A stretch of 7,248 nucleotides of DNA from Planctomycetes bacterium RIFCSPHIGHO2_12_FULL_52_36 (GTDB taxonomy: Bacteria; Planctomycetota; Brocadiia; Brocadiales; Bathyanammoxibiaceae). The notes beneath the pieces are model-generated. The model did not search any database and had not been told where the DNA came from. It was given only the letters and a program-made list of their open reading frames with translations. The stretch is from contig MHYW01000044.1 in the NCBI GenBank assembly GCA_001828545.1, positions 1-7,248 of the forward strand, in the 5' to 3' direction. Positions 1 to 5,013 of the stretch are shown in pieces; within the stretch, counting starts at the first letter, position 1; each line of letters opens with the position of its first letter. The position numbers and the translations under genes were made by a program.

Positions 1-1
1 A

Positions 2-1603
2 GTGGGGGTGATAACGGATACCACCGAACAGAAGAGGTTAGAATCGGAAAAGGAGATCGTCTACAACATAAACAAGGTAGTTTCTTCCAGCTTTCTGACG
101 GACGTCTTTAAGGCCGTGGGTTCGGAGTTAAAGAACGTAATAAATTTTGACAGGATAAGCATCGCCCTGATGGGGGGAGATGGACAGAGGTTTGAGGTCT
201 TTGCCCTGAACACTGATTACAAGGACACGGGCATAAGGGAGGGCTACAGCTTCTTGAGAGAGGGGAGCCTGCTGGAAAGGGTCTACACCACCGCCCGCCC
301 CTACATTGTGGAAGACACCGTGGAGAAGGAGTTCTGGTCCGATGAGGTACTCCTTAAGGAGGGCATACGGTCAAGGCTCGGCTATCCCCTGGAGTACAAG
401 GGTTCCGTTATCGGGACCATTAACTTCGCCAGTAAGAGGCCCCGTAACTTCTCAGAGAGACACTTCCGTATCCTTACGCAGATAGCCCCTCAACTGGCCA
501 TAGCCATAGAAAACATCAGGCTCTTCATCAAGATAAGAGAATCGGAAAAGAAGTACAAAGACCTCTACGACAACGCCCCTGACATCTATCTTACCCATGA
601 CAACCATGGCATAATCCTGGACTGCAACCTGAGCGGCGCAAATATGCTCGGCTACGACCATAAGGAAGAACTGGTGGGCAAGCCCATCTCCGGCTTCCAG
701 CCCCACGGGGTCCGAGAGACCTATGCGACCTTACTACCCAGACGCTTTTCGGGTCTGCACATTGAGGGGTTAGAGTTACAACTGCTGAAAAAGGACGGGA
801 GCGTCATAGACGTCGGCCTTAATGATAACCCCATCTATGACGACAAGGGCAACGTGGTGGCCATACGGTGCGTCTTTAGAGACATTACCGCCAAAAAGAG
901 GCTGGAGGAACAACTCATCTCTATGGAAAAACTCGCCTCTACGGGCAGGCTTGTGGCCAGCGTCGCCCACGAGATTAACAACCCCCTGGCAGGGATAATA
1001 AACTACCTCCATCTCCACGCAGAAGAGACAAAGGAGGAAGACAAGAAAAAGTATCTGGACCTGGCAATAAGGGGTTGCAACCGGATAGCAGGGATAGTAA
1101 AGAGGCTCCTTGAATCACACCAACAGGTCTTTGAAGGTAAGGTCTGCCAGGACGTAAACCTCTCTATCCGCAACGTGGTGAACTTCCTGGAGAGCAAATT
1201 AAGACTAAGCAACATAAACCTCCTCCAGGAGTTAGACGCCCATCTCCCCCCCGTGTACTGCGACCCGCACCAGCTGGAGCAGGTCTTTACCAACATCATT
1301 ATAAACGCCTCAGACGCCATGCCCGAGGGGGGGGACCTCAAGATAAAGACGGGGGTTAGAGGCGAATGGGTCCAGATAGATTTTTCTGATACGGGTTATG
1401 GGATACCAGAAAAAGACCTGGGAAAGATATTTGAACCCTTCTTCAGCACAAAAGGGGGGGCAGGGACAGGGCTAGGGCTCTTTGTCTCCTACAACATCGT
1501 AAAGGCCCATAAAGGCACTGTAGAAGTAAAGAGCAAGGAGGGGAAGGGCACCACCGTATCCGTACAATTACCTATACCTTCACTCCTGGCCCGGGACCTA
1601 TAA
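2..1603 (+). CDS. PAS/GAF/PAS sensor histidine kinase, 5' truncated
   Basis: Sensor kinase that should autophosphorylate on His and pass the phosphate to a response regulator, probably the NtrC-type protein at 2219-3634. The reading frame is open to the window edge, and its first residues (GVITDTTEQKRLE) look like the C-terminal cap of a PAS domain, so the true start lies upstream. Visible order (numbered from base 2): PAS end 1-15; GAF about 25-175; PAS about 183-300; HisKA with H-box SVAHEINNPLAGI, His323 (codon 968-970); HATPase_c with N-box Asn435, G1 box DTGYGIP (Asp463) and G2 box GAGTGLGLF (486-494). All catalytic boxes look intact. No membrane segment is seen in this part, so sensing appears cytoplasmic, though missing N-terminal residues could change that. 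The H-box and layout resemble NtrB/AtoS-type kinases. The ligand is unknown. The gene ends just before a REP-like hairpin. Confidence 0.95.
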   Translation: MGVITDTTEQKRLESEKEIVYNINKVVSSSFLTDVFKAVGSELKNVINFDRISIALMGGDGQRFEVFALNTDYKDTGIREGYSFLREGSLLERVYTTARPYIVEDTVEKEFWSDEVLLKEGIRSRLGYPLEYKGSVIGTINFASKRPRNFSERHFRILTQIAPQLAIAIENIRLFIKIRESEKKYKDLYDNAPDIYLTHDNHGIILDCNLSGANMLGYDHKEELVGKPISGFQPHGVRETYATLLPRRFSGLHIEGLELQLLKKDGSVIDVGLNDNPIYDDKGNVVAIRCVFRDITAKKRLEEQLISMEKLASTGRLVASVAHEINNPLAGIINYLHLHAEETKEEDKKKYLDLAIRGCNRIAGIVKRLLESHQQVFEGKVCQDVNLSIRNVVNFLESKLRLSNINLLQELDAHLPPVYCDPHQLEQVFTNIIINASDAMPEGGDLKIKTGVRGEWVQIDFSDTGYGIPEKDLGKIFEPFFSTKGGAGTGLGLFVSYNIVKAHKGTVEVKSKEGKGTTVSVQLPIPSLLARDL

Positions 1604-1606
1604 CAT

Positions 1607-1643
1607 GTAGGGGCAGGCTTTACGCCTGCCCACCCCTACTTTT
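1607..1643. repeat. REP-like palindrome, likely bidirectional terminator
   Basis: An 8-bp stem GGGCAGGC/GCCTGCCC (1611-1618 with 1624-1631) with loop TTTAC. It is flanked by outer arms GTAGGGG (1607-1613) and CCCCTAC (1633-1639), so GTAG heads both strands. TTTT follows at 1640-1643 on the + strand. It sits only 3 bases after the kinase stop and 2 bases past the end of the opposing gene, which suits a terminator shared by convergent genes. A GTAG head followed by an imperfect palindrome is typical of REP elements moved by RAYT (TnpA_REP) transposases; no such transposase is in the window. Confidence 0.8.
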
Positions 1644-2025
1644 ATCTATAGCGGATGTTGTAGTACCGTTCCTCCCCGTGCTGTACAAAGGCGATGTACT
1701 GGACCTCTTTATGGGCGTCGTCAAAGACAACGTTCTTCAGGTGGGTGGTGTCGTTGGCTATGTCACGTATAATCTCAAAGAGCCATCGTTCAAAGGGCAG
1801 GGCTAAGAACTCTAATTCCAGGAGGGCATATTCCTGGGTAGTCTCCCCCTCCTTCCACTTCTTTGCCGTAGCAACGATGCCCTTATACACGGGATGGGTT
1901 ACCGGGAAGCTGCAGTAACGGTATCTCTTTTTGTCAAGTAGTTTGTCTACTACTAGATAGGGTTCACCGTAGACCTCGTGGTGTTCGTAGGTCAGAGGAT
2001 ATTGCTCTAGTCTGTTCATGGTCAT
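1642..2025 (-). CDS. Hypothetical protein, 127 aa, opposite strand between kinase and regulator
   Basis: I do not recognise a family. The protein is soluble-looking, rich in Glu, Tyr, Lys and aromatic residues, with no signal peptide or membrane segment. Its second half (EYALLELEFLALPFERWLFEI) looks helical and amphipathic, and it ends in a Tyr/Arg-rich tail YYNIRYR. Codon use (AGG, ATA, CTA) is like the neighbours, so it looks like a genuine gene. The frame stays open to a TTG at 2091. That start is unlikely, because a good promoter (TTGACA and TATGCT, 2094-2123) would start transcription near 2087, past the TTG. The first ATG (2023-2025), preceded by AAGGCAAGG, is preferred; a second ATG lies two codons on. 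A GTG at 2074-2076 is a less likely alternative. It runs opposite to every neighbour and separates the kinase from its probable partner. It could be an inserted accessory gene or a regulator of the pair; nothing in it decides which. Confidence 0.75.
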   Translation of the reverse strand: MTMNRLEQYPLTYEHHEVYGEPYLVVDKLLDKKRYRYCSFPVTHPVYKGIVATAKKWKEGETTQEYALLELEFLALPFERWLFEIIRDIANDTTHLKNVVFDDAHKEVQYIAFVQHGEERYYNIRYR

Positions 2026-2093
2026 AGCCCTTGCCTTACCCTGGTAGAATGGTATAAAATTAATTAAAATGTCCACCAGAGAAGGTCGCAAAT

Positions 2094-2123
2094 AGCATAC
2101 CGTCTTGGTAAGGATTTTGTCAA
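2094..2123 (-). promoter_or_regulatory. Sigma-70-type promoter for the minus-strand gene
   Basis: Read on the minus strand: a perfect -35 TTGACA (2123-2118), an 18-base spacer and -10 TATGCT (2099-2094). Transcription would start near 2087, giving a leader of about 60 bases to the ATG at 2025. Its -35 overlaps the -35 of the divergent plus-strand promoter. Confidence 0.6.
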
Positions 2124-2146
2124 GCCCCTCACCTTATATTTATTAT
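2117..2146 (+). promoter_or_regulatory. Sigma-70-type promoter for the response regulator
   Basis: -35 TTGTCA (2117-2122), an 18-base spacer and -10 TATTAT (2141-2146), each one mismatch from consensus. The predicted start, near 2153, falls just before a REP-like hairpin, so that hairpin would lie in the leader of the regulator mRNA. The -35 shares its bases with the opposite-strand promoter, so the two could compete or be controlled together. Confidence 0.5.
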
Positions 2147-2205
2147 TTGGTGCGGAGTAGGGGCAGACCTATGTGTCTGCCCAATAATTATATTGGTGCG
2201 GAGTA
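2142..2205 (+). repeat. REP-like hairpin flanked by an 18/19-bp direct repeat
   Basis: The hairpin begins with GTAG (2157-2160), with stem GGGCAGAC/GTCTGCCC (2161-2168 with 2175-2182) and loop CTATGT. It lies between two copies of ATTAT(A)TTGGTGCGGAGTA, at 2142-2159 and 2187-2205, identical except for one extra A in the second. The arrangement looks like a short element inserted with duplication of its target. Removing about 46 bases leaves the -10 box TATTAT close to the gene start, with a simple leader. Confidence 0.75.
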
Positions 2206-2218
2206 AAGGTAAGACGTC

Positions 2219-3634
2219 ATGGAAGCCCCAAGAAAGAAGATACTTATAGTTGAAGACGATGAGTACGTCCTTGGCAGTGTCCACATGTTGCTCTCAAAGG
2301 ACGGATACGCCGTCAGCACCGCCACTAACGGCGAGCTCGCCCTCAATACCTGCCAGAAGGAGCAGTTTGACCTGGCCATTATAGACCTGAAGATGCCGGG
2401 GATGGACGGCATACAGGTGCTAAAGGGATTAAAAAAGCTCTCCCCTGATACCATGGTGATAATGATGACCGCCTTTGGGAGCATACAGAACGCCGTAGAG
2501 GCCATGAGGTCAGGTGCCTCAGACTATATCACCAAACCTATCTCCGCCGAGGAGATTAAACTGGCCGTCCAGAAGGTATTAGAGAAACAAAAACTGATAA
2601 GGGAGATAAAGGCGTTACGCCAGGAACTGGAGCAGAGGTACAGCCTCAACCGCATCATAGGGAAAAGCCCTAAGATGCAAGAAGTCTACGACCTAATCCT
2701 TACCGTCTCCCAGGCCGATGCCACCGTCCTTATCACAGGAGAGACGGGCACGGGGAAAGAGCTGGTAGCCAGGACCATCCACATGCACAGCAACAGAAAG
2801 GGGAAACCCTTTGTGGCAGTAAACTGCAGCGCCCTGCCAGAAAGCCTCCTGGAGAGCGAACTCTTCGGCTACGAAAAAGGGGCCTTCACAGGGGCCACCA
2901 GCAGGCGGGTAGGCAAGTTTGAATTCGCAAACAACGGGACCATATTCTTTGACGAGACCTCTAACATGTCCCACTCCATCCAGTCCAAACTCCTCCGGGT
3001 CTTACAAGAAAGGGAGTTGGAGAGAGTAGGAGGCAACGAGGTTATCAAGGTGGACGTAAGGGTTATCGCCGCCACTAATAAAGACTTAAAAAAAGAGCTG
3101 GCTGAAGGGCGGTTCAGAGAAGACCTCTTCTATCGCCTGAACGTTTTCCCCATAACCTTGCCCCCATTAAGAGAGAGGAAGGAGGATATACCCCTCCTTG
3201 CCACCTCCTTTCTGGAAAAATATAGTAAGGCCATGAAAAAGGAGACAAAGGAGATCTCACAGGACGTCTTAAATACCATGATGGAGTATCACTGGCCGGG
3301 CAACGTCAGGGAATTAGAAAATCTAATGGAAAGGGCCGTGATTATGGCCAGGGGAGATACCATTACCTACATAGACCTCCCCAGGACCGGGCTGGAAACC
3401 ACTCCCACTAAAGAGGTACACATTGACTTCAGCGACGACAAGATAATGGAACTACCCCTGGAGGAGTTTCTGGATGGCTGTGAAAAGACATACATTGAGA
3501 AACTCCTGGAAAAGAACAAAGGCAAGGTAGACCAATCTGCTGGGGAGGCTGCGGTAGACCCCAAGACCCTTTACAGGAAGATGAAGAAGTATCTCCTTAC
3601 GAAGAAAGCCTTTAAGACAACACCGGAAGAGTAA
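2219..3634 (+). CDS. NtrC-family sigma-54-dependent response regulator
   Basis: Cytoplasmic transcription activator that, once phosphorylated, remodels sigma-54 RNA polymerase using ATP. Receiver domain 1-120: acidic pocket Asp13/Asp14, phospho-acceptor Asp56 (IIDLKMPG), Thr84, Lys106 (TKP). AAA+ domain about 145-385: Walker A GETGTGKE (174-181), sigma-54 contact loop GAFTGA (221-226), Walker B FFDE (Asp245-Glu246), sensor I region RVIAATN (281-287), arginine-finger region GRFREDLFYRLNVF (297-310), sensor II WPGNVRE (359-365). A Fis-type helix-turn-helix lies at about 430-460 and ends TLYRKMKKY. At 471 aa it has the usual length and all parts. After Walker B it reads TSNM rather than the common IGEM, a minor variation. 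The start ATG follows AAAGG (2205-2209). It lies 3' of a sensor kinase but is separated from it by an opposite-strand gene. The next promoter downstream is sigma-54 type, making the PII pair a likely target. Which N-regulator subclass (NtrC, NtrX or other) is not decided. Confidence 0.96.
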   Translation: MEAPRKKILIVEDDEYVLGSVHMLLSKDGYAVSTATNGELALNTCQKEQFDLAIIDLKMPGMDGIQVLKGLKKLSPDTMVIMMTAFGSIQNAVEAMRSGASDYITKPISAEEIKLAVQKVLEKQKLIREIKALRQELEQRYSLNRIIGKSPKMQEVYDLILTVSQADATVLITGETGTGKELVARTIHMHSNRKGKPFVAVNCSALPESLLESELFGYEKGAFTGATSRRVGKFEFANNGTIFFDETSNMSHSIQSKLLRVLQERELERVGGNEVIKVDVRVIAATNKDLKKELAEGRFREDLFYRLNVFPITLPPLRERKEDIPLLATSFLEKYSKAMKKETKEISQDVLNTMMEYHWPGNVRELENLMERAVIMARGDTITYIDLPRTGLETTPTKEVHIDFSDDKIMELPLEEFLDGCEKTYIEKLLEKNKGKVDQSAGEAAVDPKTLYRKMKKYLLTKKAFKTTPEE

Positions 3635-3647
3635 GCAGTAAGCACCT

Positions 3648-3678
3648 GTAGGGGCGACCCGGTGGGTCGCCCCCCTAC
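3648..3678. repeat. REP-like palindrome downstream of the regulator, possible terminator
   Basis: A 10-bp perfect stem GGGGCGACCC/GGGTCGCCCC (3651-3660 with 3664-3673) with loop GGT. The ends are GTAG and CTAC (GTAGGGG 3648-3654, CCCCTAC 3672-3678). It begins 14 bases after the stop codon. A C/T-rich tail and TTTT (3694-3697) follow, but not directly after the stem, so intrinsic termination is plausible rather than certain. The arm sequence differs from the copies at 1607 and 2157, while the GTAGGGG ends are kept. Confidence 0.75.
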
Positions 3679-3939
3679 CCCCTCTACCCCCACTTTTATA
3701 TATCCACCTCCGAAAACAGGACAGAATTGCCTTGTTTTCAGTATTCTCAAAAAAGTTCCAAACCATAACATCTTTGCACACAACTAATTACGCAAATCAG
3801 GCAATTTGTGGGACAAAAATGCCCTAAAATGTCTGACGCACCTCAGAAACGATTCAATAATTTGCAATACTAACATAAATATATACTGTACAAAACATTA
3901 CAAATAGACAATATAATCTTTATACTGCGCCTGCGAAAT
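3679..3939. promoter_or_regulatory. AT-rich upstream region with dyads, candidate activator sites
   Basis: No convincing gene is seen here. Dyads: GAAAACAGG (3712-3720) against CCTTGTTTTC (3730-3739), with one unpaired base; TTTGC (3773-3777) against GCAAA (3792-3796); CAAAT (3793-3797) against ATTTG (3804-3808); TTTGT-GGG-ACAAA (3805-3817). Their centres lie roughly 155 to 240 bases before the predicted sigma-54 transcription start, a normal distance for enhancer-like NtrC-family sites. They do not match the enteric NtrC site GCAC-N-TGGTGC. A perfect TATAAT at 3912-3917 has no good -35 partner. Confidence 0.35.
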
Positions 3940-3955
3940 AGGCACATTAGTTGCT
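3940..3955 (+). promoter_or_regulatory. Sigma-54 (-24/-12) promoter for the PII operon
   Basis: The sequence aGGCACaTTAGTTGCT matches the sigma-54 consensus TGGCACR-N4-TTGCW at all but the first base. GG (3941-3942) and GC (3953-3954) are exactly 12 apart. Transcription should start near 3966, giving a leader of about 49 bases to the ATG at 4015. It lies between a sigma-54 activator gene and PII genes, the expected setting for nitrogen control. Confidence 0.85.
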
Positions 3956-4001
3956 AAGTGTGGTATGACATGAGAACGACAAACTTACAACGGATTATCA
4001 T

Positions 4002-4006
4002 GGAGG
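4002..4006 (+). promoter_or_regulatory. Ribosome binding site fixing the start of the first PII gene
   Basis: GGAGG, 8 bases before the ATG at 4015. It selects that start over the in-frame GTG at 3958, which precedes the predicted transcription start, and over the ATGs at 3970 and 4000. Confidence 0.8.
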
Positions 4007-4014
4007 CAAATAAG

Positions 4015-4419
4015 ATGAAGAAGATAGTAGCCTTTTTTAAGCCTAGGAGAATGGACACAATTAAGGAATGTATGTTGGGGTTTGGTTATGACGATGCACG
4101 GTATTCTTACATAAAAGGCCCCTCCGTAAAGGAGATTACCTGGCAGGGGAAGACATACGTTGTAGAGCTCTTACCCAAGGCCAGGATGGAAGTAATAGTG
4201 GCCGATACCGACGTGGAGAAGGTAGTAAGCAAGATAACCGAGGTCGTGAGGACCACCCCCACCAGCCTGCCGCTGGGCGAGGAGGCGGAGTTTGCCCTGA
4301 GGCTAAAGAGTGAGGATATAGGGAGCCATAACAAGGGTGGAAGATGGGTCAGGATGACCCCCGCCCGTGAGACCCAGGTTCATGATGAAGAATTAGAGGT
4401 AATAGAAATTAGGGCCTAA
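4015..4419 (+). CDS. Degenerate PII-like protein, 134 aa, shortened T-loop and no B-loop
   Basis: A PII (GlnB/GlnK) fold is indicated by the opening MKKIVAFFKPRRMDTIKECM, by KG before the T-loop, by ELLPKARMEVIV after it, and by FALRLK near the C-loop. Normal PII proteins are trimers that sense ATP/ADP and 2-oxoglutarate and bind Amt channels or enzymes. Two hallmarks are missing. The T-loop (KG to ELLPK) is 3 residues shorter than in E. coli PII, losing the FGRQKG part with Gln39. The B-loop TGKIGDGKIFV is replaced by TPTSLPLGEEAEF (81-93), so canonical ATP binding is unlikely. Tyr48 and Lys55 line up with Tyr51 and Lys58 of E. coli. A tail of about 30 residues (from 105) is longer than usual. 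It is first in an operon behind a sigma-54 promoter, 17 bases before a second PII gene. It may be a partner subunit or a ligand-blind regulator (inference). Confidence 0.85.
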   Translation: MKKIVAFFKPRRMDTIKECMLGFGYDDARYSYIKGPSVKEITWQGKTYVVELLPKARMEVIVADTDVEKVVSKITEVVRTTPTSLPLGEEAEFALRLKSEDIGSHNKGGRWVRMTPARETQVHDEELEVIEIRA

Positions 4420-4436
4420 CTGGAGGTATCCAAAAA

Positions 4437-4853
4437 ATGAAAAAGGTAGTGGCTGTTGTAAGGTTAGAAAAACTTAGCGTGGTTAAAGGCTCCCTGGAGA
4501 GAGAGGGTTTCCAGGGGATGACCGTAACCCCTGTCTCGGGGGCCGGTGCCGAAAAGGGCATAATCCTCCAGTGGAGGGGCCACCGCCATCAAGAAGAGCT
4601 TGTACCCCGTGTGAAGCTTGAGGTAGTAGCCCCCGACATGGACGTCCCCAAGATAGCAGATACTATCTGTGGGGCCGCAAAGACAGGCAGGATTGGAGAC
4701 GGCAGGATATTTGTTGAACCCGTGGAAGCGGTCATACGCATACGGGACGGAAAGAGGGGAGAAGACGTCATTGCCCCCGGCAGGTTGGTAGAGATAACAC
4801 GCAAGGCTGGCGTTGCCGAAGAGGCAGAACAGCTAGAGTACGAAGTAGCCTAA
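4437..4853 (+). CDS. glnK: PII nitrogen regulatory protein with altered T-loop, 138 aa
   Basis: PII signal protein, expected as a trimer that gates the neighbouring Amt channel; named glnK only for its linkage to amt. It aligns without gaps to E. coli PII through residue 112: GFQGMTVTPV (24-33), T-loop 36-55, B-loop TGRIGDGRIFV (83-93) and C-loop RIR (101-103). The nucleotide-binding loop is kept, with Lys90 changed to Arg. The T-loop is not normal: Tyr51, uridylylated by GlnD in enterics, is His; position 46 is Trp instead of Tyr; position 49 (phospho-Ser in cyanobacteria) is His; Gln39, which helps hold Mg and 2-oxoglutarate, is Glu; Lys58 is Arg. Covalent control at Tyr51 or Ser49 is therefore excluded, and 2-oxoglutarate sensing may be changed. 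A tail of about 26 residues, rich in Glu, follows the usual end. GGAGG at 4422-4426 serves the ATG; cotranscription with the upstream PII-like gene is very likely. Confidence 0.93.
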   Translation: MKKVVAVVRLEKLSVVKGSLEREGFQGMTVTPVSGAGAEKGIILQWRGHRHQEELVPRVKLEVVAPDMDVPKIADTICGAAKTGRIGDGRIFVEPVEAVIRIRDGKRGEDVIAPGRLVEITRKAGVAEEAEQLEYEVA

Positions 4854-4856
4854 ACT

Positions 4857-4885
4857 TTGTACTTTCTGTGGTTACTTTTTAGAAT
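4857..4885 (+). promoter_or_regulatory. Candidate sigma-70 promoter before amt
   Basis: TTGTAC (4857-4862), a 17-base spacer and TAGAAT (4880-4885). The start would be near 4892, upstream of the miniprotein and amt. No strong hairpin separates it from the PII genes, so read-through from the sigma-54 promoter is also possible. Confidence 0.45.
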
Positions 4886-5006
4886 TCTGGGAAAAACAAA
4901 AAGCCTATTGCCATGGACGATCCACTCTTTCTGTTGGTTGTGGTGGTCTTGGTTGCTATTAACGTCACGATAGTACTTTTTTGAGGGTTCTGGGAAAGAC
5001 AAGGGG
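4885..5006 (+). repeat. Duplicated 19-base leader (direct repeat)
   Basis: TTCTGGGAAAAACAAAAAG (4885-4903) and TTCTGGGAAAGACAAGGGG (4988-5006) match at 15 of 19 positions, and all four differences are A to G. The copies are 103 bases apart. The first lies 28 bases before the ATG of the 23-residue ORF, the second 26 bases before the GTG of amt. The second copy contains the amt ribosome binding site. Confidence 0.6.
4913..4984 (+). CDS. Possible 23-aa single-span membrane miniprotein
   Basis: An ATG-to-TGA frame of 23 codons. The product starts MDDP, followed by 19 uncharged, mostly Leu/Val/Ile residues ending IVLF, which is the right length for one membrane span with an acidic N-terminal cap. 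It sits directly before amt, ending 29 bases before the transporter's GTG. Support: position in a transporter operon, a fully hydrophobic reading, and a leader resembling the amt leader. Against: no clear Shine-Dalgarno (only AAAAAG about 9 bases upstream), and the T/G-rich DNA would give a hydrophobic peptide by chance. Small one-span subunits such as KdpF and AcrZ assist transporters elsewhere; no sequence kinship to them is claimed. Confidence 0.35.
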   Translation: MDDPLFLLVVVVLVAINVTIVLF

Positions 5007-5008
5007 AG
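5001..5008 (+). promoter_or_regulatory. Ribosome binding site choosing the GTG start of amt
   Basis: AAGGGGAG ends 5 bases before GTG (5014) and 14 bases before the next ATG (5023). This favours the GTG. The frame's TTG at 4981 would lie upstream of this site and is rejected. Confidence 0.65.
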
Positions 5009-5013
5009 TCACC

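Noticed and set aside
2026..2091. N-terminal extension of the minus-strand gene to a TTG at 2091.
   Set aside because: The strong promoter at 2094-2123 would begin transcription near 2087, so the TTG would not be in the mRNA.
3452..3783. Minus-strand ORFs of 109 and 70 codons over the end of the regulator gene and the following spacer.
   Set aside because: They run through the REP-like palindrome and antisense to a well-supported gene; no promoter or ribosome site was seen.
3809..3823. TGGGACA followed by TGCCC, resembling a second sigma-54 promoter.
   Set aside because: GG and GC are 11 apart rather than 12 and the -12 lacks TTGC; the element at 3940-3955 is far better.
3958..4014. N-terminal extension of the first PII-like gene to a GTG at 3958.
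   Set aside because: The GTG precedes the predicted sigma-54 transcription start, and GGAGG at 4002-4006 plus the canonical MKKI opening support ATG 4015.
4941..4957. TGG and TTGCT before amt, resembling a sigma-54 promoter.
   Set aside because: GG to GC spacing is 13 or 10, never 12, and it lies inside the T/G-rich small ORF.
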